Assembly (NCBI GenBank): GCA_943789475.1
Contig: CALSUG010000001.1
Location: 1-64,000 of the forward strand
DNA: 64,000 bases
Source: an uncultured Alphaproteobacteria bacterium
GTDB taxonomy: Bacteria > Pseudomonadota > Alphaproteobacteria > Micavibrionales > UBA1664
Direction of reading: 5' to 3'
Of the stretch, positions 54,714 to 64,000 are shown in pieces. Position 1 is the stretch's first letter; each line of letters starts with the position of its first letter. Made by a program: the position numbers and the translations under genes. The notes under the pieces are model-generated. The model saw nothing but the letters and a program-made list of their open reading frames with translations. It had not been told where the DNA came from and searched no databases.

Positions 54714-56147
54714 ATGTCCAAGGCCATCACATCCGTTAAAAACGCATCTGAATTTTTTAAATTATTAGATGCTAATGACATTGAGTTTGTTGATTTTGTT
54801 TTTTCCGACAATCGTGGGAAATTACAACACACGACATATGCGCGTAGTTTTATTGATGCCGATTTCATGAAAGAAGGATTTTATTTTGACGGATCATCCA
54901 TTGCGGGATGGCGCGAAATTCATACATCGGACATGAGTTTAAAACCTGATTTAAACCGTATTTGCCTTGATCCATTTACGGCACAACCAACCATTCTTGT
55001 TTTTTGTGATGTTTTCGATCCTGCCACGGGTGAACCGTACAACCGTTGTCCACGTCAAATTGCGAAAAAGGCCGAACAACACCTGAAAAATACTGGCATT
55101 GCCGATACCGTTTATATGGGGCCAGAGGCTGAATTTTTTATCTTTGACGATGTTCGTTATAAACATGGCATGTTTGAAAGTGGGTATAAGCTTGATTCAA
55201 TTGAATGCCCTGAAAATTCAAACAAGGATTACGGTAGTGACGGTAACACAGGTCACCGCCCAACCGTTAAAGGCGGATATTTTCCCGTTGCACCAGTGGA
55301 CAGCGCACAGGACATTCGTTCCGAAATGTTATCCGTTTTAGATGGCGTTGGTATTGAAGTACAAAAACATCATCACGAGGTTGCGCCCTCTCAACATGAA
55401 TTAGGTTTTGAATTCGATACGTTAACCGCGTGTGCCGACAAATCTCAACTATTCAAATATGTCGTTCACAACGTTGCCCATGCATTTGGTCAAACCGCAA
55501 CATTTATGCCTAAACCTGTTCAAGGTGACAATGGATCAGGTATGCATTGCCATCAGTCATTGTTTAAAGGGAAAGAACCTGTCTTTGCTGGTGATAAATA
55601 CGCCAATTTGTCCCAAGAATGCCTATGGTATATTGGTGGTATCATCAAACATGCAAAGGCGTTGAACGCATTTACAAACCCATCAACCAATTCTTACAAA
55701 CGTTTGGTTCCTGGATACGAAGCACCTGTACTGCTTGCCTATTCCGCGGGTAACCGATCCGCCGCATGTCGTATTCCTGTCGCCACGTCACCAAAGGCGC
55801 GCCGTGTCGAGGTTCGTTTCCCTGACCCAATGGCCAATCCATATTTGTCCTTTGCCGCGATGATGATGGCCGGCCTTGATGGTATTAAAAACAAAATTGA
55901 TCCCGGTGAAGCAATGGACAAAAACCTATATGCCCTACCCGCCGATGAACTATCCAAAATACCAACGGTGTGCAGGTCATTACGTGAAGCATTAGACAGC
56001 TTACGTGACGATCACACATTCTTGTTAGATGGTGATGTATTCACAAAAGATATGATTGATGCCTATATCGACCTTAAAATGGAAGAAGTCGAAAAATTCG
56101 AACTTGCTCCTCATCCAATCGAATTTGAAATGTATTACAGCGGTTAA
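54714..56147 (+). CDS. glnA: Glutamine synthetase type I
   Basis: A 477-residue enzyme. Visible are FSDNRGKLQHTTY, the metal-binding GPEAEFFIFDD, HHHEVAPSQHELGFEFD, the ATP loop KPVQGDNGSGMHCHQSLFK, NRSAACRIP, and the adenylylation site KNLYALPADE near residue 400. It is the ammonium-assimilating GSI-beta form, regulated by adenylylation. There is no glnB next to it, unlike many alphaproteobacteria. A 220-bp non-coding region precedes it. Confidence 0.95.
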   Translation: MSKAITSVKNASEFFKLLDANDIEFVDFVFSDNRGKLQHTTYARSFIDADFMKEGFYFDGSSIAGWREIHTSDMSLKPDLNRICLDPFTAQPTILVFCDVFDPATGEPYNRCPRQIAKKAEQHLKNTGIADTVYMGPEAEFFIFDDVRYKHGMFESGYKLDSIECPENSNKDYGSDGNTGHRPTVKGGYFPVAPVDSAQDIRSEMLSVLDGVGIEVQKHHHEVAPSQHELGFEFDTLTACADKSQLFKYVVHNVAHAFGQTATFMPKPVQGDNGSGMHCHQSLFKGKEPVFAGDKYANLSQECLWYIGGIIKHAKALNAFTNPSTNSYKRLVPGYEAPVLLAYSAGNRSAACRIPVATSPKARRVEVRFPDPMANPYLSFAAMMMAGLDGIKNKIDPGEAMDKNLYALPADELSKIPTVCRSLREALDSLRDDHTFLLDGDVFTKDMIDAYIDLKMEEVEKFELAPHPIEFEMYYSG

Positions 56148-56154
56148 AAGTAAA

Positions 56155-57309
56155 TTAACGTAAACTTTCAATCATGTGTTTATATGTCGCCACAGAGAGC
56201 GCCCATTTCTCCATGTCCGTTCCACGTGGCGGCATCATCATAGAAAAAACATAATTCTTGCCATTTTCCTTTGGTGTACGAATAACCGTCATCCAGAATT
56301 CACGCACAACGGGACTATCATTATAGGCAACGTAGTCATCATTTTTCTTTTTTCTTAATGGATACACTTCCGTTACGTTCATTATCGTATCAAAATCAAC
56401 TTTAATTTCAGGCCGCTCCAATACATCACCTGCCTCATATCCCTTTTCAAATATATGATTTTGCCTTACCTTGATAATACTAGGCAGTCCCACGGGGTAA
56501 ACACGCTTATCTAAATGATCTTTTAACGATTTTGAACTCACGACAGTTGCATCGGCAGTCGCAAAAATAAATTTATTGATATCCGTTGCCTTTAAATCAA
56601 AATCAATACGATTGATTGCTTCACCAATATTAGTTTCAAATTTCCAACTTCGTGGAAATTCCGTATACAAACTATCAAGATATGAATATTTTGTCATTTT
56701 TTCTGGCGGAACTATTTGATACTTATTTGTGAATTCAAATGATTTCATTGAAAATATTTGCACATCACGATCACTTTGCCACAATAAAGTCGGAATAACA
56801 TACTCCACCATAACAAGCCTATTTTCATTCCTAAAACCACGCCCACGAACGATTTCTGTCCGCCCCTGATTATCCAACCGAATATAAAAAGCTTCAAAGC
56901 TGTTTCTCGACACATCATCCTCTATACCACGCAATGTATAGCCCATCTTCAAAACCATAGACACAAACCAATTTTTTGCAGAAATTAATCGGTTTAACTC
57001 TATCGATTTCACACTAACATAAGGGCGAATATCCTCAATCGCAGGACCATAGGCATTAAAAATTTCACCGTATAGGCTGTCATTCTTAATTTCATTTTTC
57101 AATTTATCATCGGCAACAATTGTAAAATTATTTGGAATTTCTATCGTAAAATTCAAACTAGAATCGCGCTCATATTTTGGTTCAATTTTTTGCGCGTTCG
57201 ATACAAATGTATTGATGTCTAACGAATGTACATCAGGTAGTTTTTCCAACTTATCTTGTGACATAGATGGAAATGAAATTATCATGAAAAAAAATAATAA
57301 ACGGATCAT
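56155..57309 (-). CDS. Secreted hypothetical protein
   Basis: A 384-residue protein with signal peptide LLFFFMIISFPSMSQ. The mature part is a mixed alpha/beta sequence without recognised motif; it starts with a Glu/Lys-rich stretch, contains ETNIGEAINRIDFDLKATDI, and ends with NYVFSMMMPPRGTDMEKWALSVATYKHM. Its start overlaps the thioesterase stop by 4 bp, so it is probably in an operon with it. Confidence 0.65.
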   Translation of the reverse strand: MIRLLFFFMIISFPSMSQDKLEKLPDVHSLDINTFVSNAQKIEPKYERDSSLNFTIEIPNNFTIVADDKLKNEIKNDSLYGEIFNAYGPAIEDIRPYVSVKSIELNRLISAKNWFVSMVLKMGYTLRGIEDDVSRNSFEAFYIRLDNQGRTEIVRGRGFRNENRLVMVEYVIPTLLWQSDRDVQIFSMKSFEFTNKYQIVPPEKMTKYSYLDSLYTEFPRSWKFETNIGEAINRIDFDLKATDINKFIFATADATVVSSKSLKDHLDKRVYPVGLPSIIKVRQNHIFEKGYEAGDVLERPEIKVDFDTIMNVTEVYPLRKKKNDDYVAYNDSPVVREFWMTVIRTPKENGKNYVFSMMMPPRGTDMEKWALSVATYKHMIESLR

Positions 57310-57713
57310 GTCTTTGGTAACTCCAATGGTTTACGATTTTCATCAATTGATACAAATGTGAATACACCTTCGGTCACCATTCGTGATTGATCTTCTGTAC
57401 GTGCTCTTGCCCATGCTTCGATGTGAACCGCAATTGATGTACGCCCCTTACGCTTTATATCAGTATAAAAACTAACTTCATCACCAACAAATACTGGTTT
57501 GTGAAAATTCATTCCCTCTACCCCAACGGTTACAACACGACGGCGTGTAATTTCAGTTGCAACACTCGCGCCAGCTAAATCCATTTGAGATAATAACCAT
57601 CCACCAAATATATCACCATAAGCGTTCGTGTCCGCAGGTAGCGGTACAACACGTATCGTTGGGGTTTTTTCTGGGGGAGAAATCATGTCTTTGTCATTTT
57701 TCATCTTTACCAT
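57306..57713 (-). CDS. Acyl-CoA thioesterase, YciA-like hotdog protein
   Basis: About 135 residues (start MVKMKNDKDMISPP or the Met three codons on; the track start would overlap parE). The hotdog motif DTNAYGDIFGGWLLSQMDLAGA carries the catalytic Asp and the N-x-x-G-D-I-F-G-G signature; the second strand is VEGMNFHKPVFVGDEVSFY. It hydrolyses acyl-CoA esters in the cytosol. It is divergent from parE, with only about 30 bp between starts. Confidence 0.85.
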   Translation of the reverse strand: MVKMKNDKDMISPPEKTPTIRVVPLPADTNAYGDIFGGWLLSQMDLAGASVATEITRRRVVTVGVEGMNFHKPVFVGDEVSFYTDIKRKGRTSIAVHIEAWARARTEDQSRMVTEGVFTFVSIDENRKPLELPKT

Positions 57714-57743
57714 TCTATTGTATTTCCGCACTATGGCAAGGAT

Positions 57744-59696
57744 ATGACGCAAAACACACAAAATAATTATGATGCATCCCAAATTGAGGTTTTAGAAGGA
57801 TTAGAGCCCGTTCGTAAACGTCCGGGCATGTATATTGGTGGTACGGATGAACGCGCCCTTCACCATCTTGTTAGTGAGATTTTAGACAACTCTATGGATG
57901 AGGCGGTAGCTGGTCATGCCAATCGTATTGAAATTACAATTCATAATGATAATTCCGTTACAATATCCGACAATGGTCGCGGTATCCCCGTTGATGAACA
58001 TCCAAAATATCCAGGAAAGTCAGCGTTAGAAGTCATCATGACAACGCTTCATTCTGGTGGTAAATTTTCTGGTAAAGCATATGAAACATCAGGTGGACTA
58101 CACGGTGTTGGTATTTCCGTTGTGAACGCCCTATCATCCGAAATGTGGGTTGAAGTTGCAAAAGATAAAAACCTTTATAAACAATCATTTTCACGCGGAC
58201 TTGCAACAAGCACCTTAGAAAACAAGGGTGCTGTGAACAACCGTCGGGGAACAACCGTATGGTTCAAACCCGATCATGAAATTTTTGGGCCTAAGGCAAA
58301 ATTAAAACCCGCCACACTCTATGAAAAAACACGTTCAAAGGCTTATCTTTTCCGCGGTGTTGAAATACGTTGGGTAAACGAAGTCGAGGGATCGAGCACC
58401 CCTGCCGAAGATAGGTTCCATTTTCCAAATGGTTTGGCCGATTTTTTAAAAAATGAATTAGAAGGTAAGGACCTTATCAATCCACAAATCTTCAGTGGCC
58501 TTGTTGAATTACCCGATCAAAAATCAAAGGTAGAATTCGCCGTTGCATGGCCTGATCTTAAATCTGATGGATTTACAAAATCATATTGTAACACTGTTAT
58601 CACACCACAAGGTGGAACACATGAAAGTGGCCTACGCGCCGCATTAACACGTTCGCTCAAGGCCTACGGTGAAATGACAGGGAACAAGCAAGCCGCAACG
58701 ATTACCGCAGATGACATCATGAACGGTGCGTGTGTATTGCTGTCCGTTTTCATTCCTGACCCTCAATTCCAAGGTCAAACAAAGGATAAATTGGCCACCG
58801 CCATGGCATCAAAGGTTACGGATACAGCTGTCAAAGATCGTTTTGACCACTACCTAACCGGTGATCCCGCCGTTGCCGCCGATATTTTAGGCGCTGCATT
58901 ACAAAATGCAGAAGAACGTAACCGTCGTCGCTCTGCAAAAGAGATGAGCCGTAAGAGTGCCACACGTAAAACACGTCTTCCAGGTAAGTTAGCCGATTGT
59001 TCTCGTCGATCATCCGATGATACCGAAATTTTCATTGTTGAGGGTGACAGCGCGGGAGGATCAGCCAAACAAGGCCGTCACCGCGAAACACAGGCCATTC
59101 TTCCCCTACGCGGTAAAATTTTGAACGTCGTCAGCGCGACAAAAGATAAGATCCGTGCGAACAGTGAAATTCAAGACATTACAATGGCACTAGGGTGTGG
59201 ATTGGGTAAAGAATTCGACCTTGATGCCCTGCGTTATGAGCGTATCATCATCATGACAGATGCGGATGTTGATGGGGCACATATTGCGGCCCTCCTCATC
59301 GCATTTTTCTATTCCGCGATGCCCGGGTTAATCGAAAGCGGTTCACTATACCTTGCACAACCACCATTATATCGCTTAACCGCTGGCAACATCACTGCAT
59401 ATGCCATGGATGACAATCATAAAGATTTATTAATGGAAACAACATTCAAAGGTAAATCAAAAATCGAAATGGGACGATTTAAAGGTTTGGGTGAAATGCC
59501 CGCGGCGCAATTAAAAGAAACAACCATGAATCCCGCCAGCCGTACTTTGTTGAAGGTAACATTGCCCGATACCGTTGATGGCGTTAATCCTGTTGATGCA
59601 TTGGTTGATGATCTTATGGGTAAAAATGCCGAAGCACGATTTAATTTTATCCAAGATAACGCCGTTTATGCGAACGATGATGCATTGGATATTTAA
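57744..59696 (+). CDS. parE: DNA topoisomerase IV subunit B
   Basis: A 650-residue GHKL ATPase. GLEPVRKRPGMYIGGTDERALHHL is the ParE N-terminus, DNSMDEAVAGHA and ISDNGRGIPVDEHP the ATP site, HSGGKFSGKAYETSGGLHGVG the lid, and the TOPRIM region shows IVEGDSAGGSAKQGR and IIIMTDADVDGAHI. The GRDRxxQAILPLRGKILNV segment and length of about 650 mark ParE rather than GyrB. It decatenates chromosomes together with ParC. Confidence 0.93.
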   Translation: MTQNTQNNYDASQIEVLEGLEPVRKRPGMYIGGTDERALHHLVSEILDNSMDEAVAGHANRIEITIHNDNSVTISDNGRGIPVDEHPKYPGKSALEVIMTTLHSGGKFSGKAYETSGGLHGVGISVVNALSSEMWVEVAKDKNLYKQSFSRGLATSTLENKGAVNNRRGTTVWFKPDHEIFGPKAKLKPATLYEKTRSKAYLFRGVEIRWVNEVEGSSTPAEDRFHFPNGLADFLKNELEGKDLINPQIFSGLVELPDQKSKVEFAVAWPDLKSDGFTKSYCNTVITPQGGTHESGLRAALTRSLKAYGEMTGNKQAATITADDIMNGACVLLSVFIPDPQFQGQTKDKLATAMASKVTDTAVKDRFDHYLTGDPAVAADILGAALQNAEERNRRRSAKEMSRKSATRKTRLPGKLADCSRRSSDDTEIFIVEGDSAGGSAKQGRHRETQAILPLRGKILNVVSATKDKIRANSEIQDITMALGCGLGKEFDLDALRYERIIIMTDADVDGAHIAALLIAFFYSAMPGLIESGSLYLAQPPLYRLTAGNITAYAMDDNHKDLLMETTFKGKSKIEMGRFKGLGEMPAAQLKETTMNPASRTLLKVTLPDTVDGVNPVDALVDDLMGKNAEARFNFIQDNAVYANDDALDI

Positions 59697-59760
59697 TAAA
59701 AAAATTGACTTTTAACCATTATTTATTTTATTGTCGTAAAAAATTAACAAAGGATAAAAC

Positions 59761-60234
59761 ATGAAAAAATTAGCAAGACCCGCTACAGCAATGGCTATTG
59801 TTGCAGGATTATCTGTCGCAGGATGTTCGACAGATCCAACAGGAAACACTCCTGCAACCCTTATTGGTGGTGGGATTGCTGGTGCCGCCGCACAAGCATT
59901 AGGTGCAAGTGATCTTGGAATTGCTCTTGCTGTTATTTTAGGTGCTACAGGCGGCCAAGCAATCAACACTGCTCGCACAGGTGGATGTGTTATGACAGGT
60001 ACTGCAAACCGTATGTTCAGTGGCGGTCACGTATTCCAAAACCCACGAACAAGACAAATTATACAATGCCCTCCTGTTTCCGTAGCAAACGCAAAAATAG
60101 TTAATGGACTTTACGATTCACCTAATTGGCATCCAGTTCAGGCGACATACCGTCAACCATATCGAACAAACGGATTACCCCAATATGGTAACAATGGAAA
60201 TCGTGGCCCACGAATTGGTGGATTCAATTATTAA
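59761..60234 (+). CDS. Outer-membrane lipoprotein
   Basis: A 157-residue protein with signal peptide and lipobox VAGC (MAIVAGLSVAGCSTDPTG). The next 50 residues are a Gly/Ala-rich hydrophobic stretch (LIGGGIAGAAAQALGASDLG, then LAVILGATGGQAI) like glycine-zipper lipoproteins; the C-terminus is Asn/Gly/Tyr-rich. The lipid anchor directs it to the envelope; the role is unknown. AAAGGA precedes the ATG. Confidence 0.75.
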   Translation: MKKLARPATAMAIVAGLSVAGCSTDPTGNTPATLIGGGIAGAAAQALGASDLGIALAVILGATGGQAINTARTGGCVMTGTANRMFSGGHVFQNPRTRQIIQCPPVSVANAKIVNGLYDSPNWHPVQATYRQPYRTNGLPQYGNNGNRGPRIGGFNY

Positions 60235-60237
60235 AAA

Positions 60238-60264
60238 TAAAAACACCCAATCGGGTGTTTTTTT
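60238..60264. terminator. Bidirectional intrinsic terminator
   Basis: AAAACACCC-AATC-GGGTGTTTTTTT lies between the lipoprotein gene and the convergent transporter gene and can serve both. Confidence 0.8.
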
Positions 60265-60271
60265 ATACCTG

Positions 60272-62140
60272 TTATAATTTGAAGTAGAATTTTGCAATCA
60301 ACGTAAATGTGATCCACATGATGATCATTAATGGGATCCCCGCATTCATAAAATCTTTGAATTTATATCGTCCTGGCCCCATCACCATCAAGTTGGTTTG
60401 ATATCCAATTGGTGATGCAAATGAACAATTCGCGCCCAATACAACAACAATAGCAAAGATCATTGGATCTATATTGGCGTTCACCGCCAAATTCATCGCA
60501 ATCGGCGTATATAAAATCGCACAGGCATTGTTCGTCAACAGGTTCGTTGTTATCGCCACAAGGATGAACAAAATAGATGCCATTACCAAGGGATCGTTGG
60601 CATAAGGCATAATGGTCAAAACATCGGCCATTGCCGCCGCCCCCTTTGTCACCTGTAACGTTGTCCCAAGCGCAAGCGCAGCCCCAACAAGTAAATAAAT
60701 TTTCCGATCCACCGCGCGCAATGCCTGACGCATATTCAAACATCCACTGGCGACCATAGCCATCGCCCCAGCAATAGATGCCACAGGGATGGGTAAAAGG
60801 CCAAGTGCGGCAGATCCAATCGTTGCTAAAAATATAGCCATAGCAATCGGCGCTTTGCTAGTCAACGGCATGTCTTTTATCGTACCCGCCATAACAATAA
60901 AATCCGTGTTTGCACGCATAGATTCCAGTGATCCTTGTGACCCTGCGATCAACAACACATCACCTGATTCCAAACGCACACGCCCCAAACGACGACGTAC
61001 TACGCGTGCCCGACGTTGAATCCCCAATACAATGGCACCAAATTGTTTGTCAAATCCAGCCTGATCCACCGACATATCAATCATACGTGATGTAGGGGTA
61101 ATCATAACCTCAGCCATCACGCGAGTATTAGGCTCATACTCACTATCCGTACTTTCCAATTCATCATCAGAATTTTCTTTCTCAATGACTTCTTCAATAT
61201 CTTGATCAGATAATAAATAACCAGGGTTAGAGCTCAACACATCCATCAAGGCATTACGCGTGGCCGCAACAATAATAATATCCCCCTTTTCAATCGCATA
61301 CCCTTCGAATGGTGGCAAAATAACATGACCCGACCGTTGGATCATTCGCACATTCATATCAGGCAGTTTTGAGAATTGTCCTTGAACACACTCCATACCT
61401 ATTAATTTACTGCCCTCTTCAATATCCAGCTCAGCAATGAATTGTTTATCGCCACCTGTTAATTGCGATGTAAAGGACGAACGATCTGGTAAAAAACGTG
61501 GTAATATAAATGCCACATAAATAAAACCAACACCTGCCATCATCATGCCAGGCGCCGTAAAATCAAAAAATTGTAGAGGTTCATACCCCAAATCTTGCAT
61601 GGCACTGGCAACCAACAGGTTTGTTGATGATCCGATCAATGTTGTCATACCACCAAGGATCGCACCAAAACTAAGTGGTATCATCACACGGCTTTGTGAA
61701 AATTGAACATTAGCACATAAAGATTGAAGTAATGGAATGGCCAAAATAACAAGCGGTGTATTATTCATGAATGCGGATGCTGCCATAACAAAAAAGATAA
61801 GCAAAATAACCGCAATTTTACCCCACGCCTTGTTTTTCACCATAAACAATCGTGTAATTGGTCGCAATGCCTCGGTTTGCAACATCCCCTGTCCCATAAT
61901 TAATAGCGCCAATACTGCCAATAATGATGGATTTGCAAATCCCGCAAGTAAACTCGATGGGTCTAACTGGTTTTTTCCAATAACATCATTTAGCGGAAAT
62001 ATTTGACCATATATCAATAAAACAGCGACAATAGATAACGCTGTCATTTCTAAAGATATCTTTTCTTTGGCAAAGCTGTATACAGCCATCAATGTGACAA
62101 TAATGCCAAACCACATATGAAATTCAATGGGCATTATCAT
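60272..62140 (-). CDS. SLC13-family transporter with two TrkA-C domains
   Basis: A 622-residue protein. N-terminal TM half with ASAFMNNTPLVILAIPLL and GAILGGMTTLIGSSTNLLVA; two regulatory TrkA-C (RCK_C) domains at about 215-310 (FIAELDIEEGSKLIGMECVQ; GDIIIVAATRNALMDVL) and 350-430 (MAEVMITPTSRMID; GDVLLIAGSQGSLESM); C-terminal TM half with NNACAILYTPIAMNLAV and SFASPIGYQTNLMVMGPG. SNT and NxxC motifs match the divalent-anion/Na+ symporters with RCK domains. The substrate is probably an anion such as sulfate or a dicarboxylate. Its start overlaps the lptD stop. Confidence 0.88.
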   Translation of the reverse strand: MIMPIEFHMWFGIIVTLMAVYSFAKEKISLEMTALSIVAVLLIYGQIFPLNDVIGKNQLDPSSLLAGFANPSLLAVLALLIMGQGMLQTEALRPITRLFMVKNKAWGKIAVILLIFFVMAASAFMNNTPLVILAIPLLQSLCANVQFSQSRVMIPLSFGAILGGMTTLIGSSTNLLVASAMQDLGYEPLQFFDFTAPGMMMAGVGFIYVAFILPRFLPDRSSFTSQLTGGDKQFIAELDIEEGSKLIGMECVQGQFSKLPDMNVRMIQRSGHVILPPFEGYAIEKGDIIIVAATRNALMDVLSSNPGYLLSDQDIEEVIEKENSDDELESTDSEYEPNTRVMAEVMITPTSRMIDMSVDQAGFDKQFGAIVLGIQRRARVVRRRLGRVRLESGDVLLIAGSQGSLESMRANTDFIVMAGTIKDMPLTSKAPIAMAIFLATIGSAALGLLPIPVASIAGAMAMVASGCLNMRQALRAVDRKIYLLVGAALALGTTLQVTKGAAAMADVLTIMPYANDPLVMASILFILVAITTNLLTNNACAILYTPIAMNLAVNANIDPMIFAIVVVLGANCSFASPIGYQTNLMVMGPGRYKFKDFMNAGIPLMIIMWITFTLIAKFYFKL

Positions 62141-64000
62141 TCATTTAAATCCGATGTTGTTGAATGATCGTAGGCCTTTGTTTCAAACTCACCCAAATTT
62201 TTAAGGAACAATCTTATAAATACGCTTGTATCACTTGCCCCCGTTGAATCACGTTGCAAGTCGCGTTCAACTTCTGTTGTCACGCCAAAACAATCATCGT
62301 TATAGGTTATGCCAACACGCCCTTCTCTCATCCCTTCATCTTGACCAAGGTCATATAAAATGGATGAAGACGTAGACCAAGTTTCATTAATTTTATGGTT
62401 TGCACTCACTTGAACTTGCTCACGACTATCTTCAAATTCTGACCCAACAGCCCCTTTTTCAAATAAATACACTGCTGATAAATCAGTATCATAAATAGAT
62501 GTTCCACCATAAAGTTCATGACGTTCAACACCCAATTTACGCCCGTTTAATTGAAAACGATAATTCAAATTATGTTTATGACTGTTAAAACTTGCGCCAA
62601 TTTGTCCTACAATGTCCGATGATTGCTGATCTAAACCAGATCCCGCCGAGAATGGATTATCATCGTTGTCAAAGCGATAGCTTTGTCCTAAACCAAATGT
62701 GAATTCATCACCATTCTCATGATAATATCCACCTTCTAAACCATAATTAACACGTGTACGATCTTCCACACGGTCCAATCCTGGAAAACGGTCTATTGCA
62801 AAGAGATTGTTATAATCAATTTGTGCATCGCTACTATCTTCATTGGGAATATCACTGTCATTATTAACATCTGGCCGTGCGGTAAACGAAATCCGTGGCT
62901 TTAAAGCTAGGACAGCATTTTTAATTTCATTTTGTAATGGATAAGTTAACTCAAGATTAGCCGTTGGAATAAAACGAGTATCTAGTTTTGAATTATCTTC
63001 GGCTGGATTGGTTTTGGCAACATCACGGTCACTTGTATAATAACTGTCCCCGCGAACTGACAAATCTAACTGGGAAACAACGCCCGCAGGCAATACACCA
63101 CGCGTCTTCCACCCAAGAGATGAATTAAGTCTGCTCATATCTTGTTCATCACCGTCACGATATAGCGATAGAAATGATGTATCCCATTGCCAACGTCCAC
63201 CTAATGTCCCATCTGGTTTTCCTACAAAATGCATATTTGCATACGGTAATGCATTTGGTTGATCTACATTTTTATCAAGGCGCAAATCCTGGAATGCTAA
63301 CAATTCAACAGATGCGTAATCACGGTCATCAAACCGTTCAACATATAATCTATTTTCCAAAACATCTTTACCATCGATGTTATATTGATCTAAATACTGT
63401 TCATCAGATGCTAACGCTATTTCAGCACCAGAACGCCATTTATCCGTCATATTCCACAACGCATCAACATCAATATGTCCGCGAAATTCCTCTTCAACCC
63501 TTGTGTCAATACCATTAATGCTATCAGTACGTTCAGACGATGTTGCAGATGTATTAACCTGAACAAACGCATTTTCAAATCGTTTACGCATTTCAAGGTT
63601 CAATTGTGGTTTTTCCTTCGTAAATACACGAATCCCTGCGGTAACATCTAAACTTGGCGATATTGCCCAATAATATGGGGCCATAAAATTAAAACCATAA
63701 TCGCTGCCAAATTGAATATCTGGCGTTAAAAAACCTGATTTTTGTTTTACTGACCCATCGGGATGAGCAAAATATGGTGTATAAAATACAGGCACGCCCC
63801 ATGCCTCAAATGTTGCATTCTCGTATAAAATGATTGCTTCGTCTTTATCATGAGTAACGTCCGTTGCCTTCAATGCCCATGCGGGTGTTTTATCTGGATC
63901 ATTCTTACATTCACGACACGGTGTATAACGCGCATCCTTTAACACATGTTTTTGTGATGTTTCACGAATAGCCTTTGCCGCCCACAAACGTGATCCATCA
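62137..64000 (-). CDS. lptD: LPS-assembly protein LptD (C-terminal part)
   Basis: The frame is open to the window's right edge; the track start at 63987 is an internal TTG, so the gene is cut at its N-terminus. At least 620 residues remain: end of the jelly-roll domain (RYTPCRECKNDPDKTPAWALKA with a conserved Cys pair, TFEAWGVPVFYTPYFAHPDG), then the OstA barrel, starting KSGFLTPDIQFGSDYGFNFMAPYYW, with many amphipathic strands to the C-terminus (DDCFGVTTEVERDL). It inserts LPS in the outer leaflet. The stop overlaps the SLC13 start by 4 bp. Confidence 0.9.
   Translation of the reverse strand, partial: DGSRLWAAKAIRETSQKHVLKDARYTPCRECKNDPDKTPAWALKATDVTHDKDEAIILYENATFEAWGVPVFYTPYFAHPDGSVKQKSGFLTPDIQFGSDYGFNFMAPYYWAISPSLDVTAGIRVFTKEKPQLNLEMRKRFENAFVQVNTSATSSERTDSINGIDTRVEEEFRGHIDVDALWNMTDKWRSGAEIALASDEQYLDQYNIDGKDVLENRLYVERFDDRDYASVELLAFQDLRLDKNVDQPNALPYANMHFVGKPDGTLGGRWQWDTSFLSLYRDGDEQDMSRLNSSLGWKTRGVLPAGVVSQLDLSVRGDSYYTSDRDVAKTNPAEDNSKLDTRFIPTANLELTYPLQNEIKNAVLALKPRISFTARPDVNNDSDIPNEDSSDAQIDYNNLFAIDRFPGLDRVEDRTRVNYGLEGGYYHENGDEFTFGLGQSYRFDNDDNPFSAGSGLDQQSSDIVGQIGASFNSHKHNLNYRFQLNGRKLGVERHELYGGTSIYDTDLSAVYLFEKGAVGSEFEDSREQVQVSANHKINETWSTSSSILYDLGQDEGMREGRVGITYNDDCFGVTTEVERDLQRDSTGASDTSVFIRLFLKNLGEFETKAYDHSTTSDLNE

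Overview
The window is about 47 kb of AT-rich chromosome that looks alphaproteobacterial, interrupted by two integrated elements and the trace of a third. The lineage call rests on the gene set: a suf operon led by an Rrf2-type regulator, LolC/LolD, LptD, an alphaproteobacterial-type ParE, tig-clpP-lon-hupB, glnA, tgt and prfC. I cannot name a genus. Base composition was judged by eye.

Region A (1-17050) is a visibly more GC-rich mobile element sitting against the 3' end of tRNA-Pro(TGG). It carries a frameshifted serine recombinase, ardA antirestriction, a resolvase without its HTH, a TraG/VirD4 coupling protein, and cargo. The cargo includes a SLATT plus reverse-transcriptase operon (a defence-RT arrangement), an M48-like metalloprotease facing a HEPN-like protein, and a 745-residue membrane-anchored repeat protein. 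At about 16015 a truncated tyrosine integrase is joined to the 3' remainder of a relaxase gene, so the element has suffered a deletion (or the assembly is chimeric). Between the SLATT/RT operon and ardA lie five copies of a 69-bp unit whose hairpin stems covary from copy to copy, followed by a run of GC-rich hairpins. This is the least explained structure in the window.

Region B (17051-40150) is chromosomal. It holds tRNA-Pro, a DUF192 lipoprotein, an ArsB/NhaD-type permease with a CBS protein, an MsbA-like ABC exporter, a degenerate LytM protein, LolD/LolC, and the suf genes (sufT-like, sufS, sufD, sufC, sufB, Rrf2 regulator) interrupted by ung and an EamA-like gene. It continues with a frameshifted gene, prfC, a PAS histidine kinase, upp, a tgt lacking the usual zinc cysteines, rpmB and a CZB-type soluble chemoreceptor.

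Region C (40155-48063) is a 7.8-kb island in tRNA-Val(TAC), bounded by a 50-bp direct repeat of the tRNA 3' half (48/50 identical). It carries a truncated P4-type integrase, two small HTH proteins, a HUH-type replication/relaxase-like protein, a HAD phosphatase, a sulfotransferase, a predicted PD-(D/E)XK nuclease, membrane proteins and a 133-bp element with 20-bp inverted ends.

Region D (48064-64000) is again chromosomal: hupB, lon, clpP, tig, tRNA-Leu, tRNA-His with a decayed integrase fragment beside it, glnA, yciA-like thioesterase, parE, a lipoprotein, an SLC13/TrkA-C transporter and the C-terminal part of lptD, which runs off the right edge.
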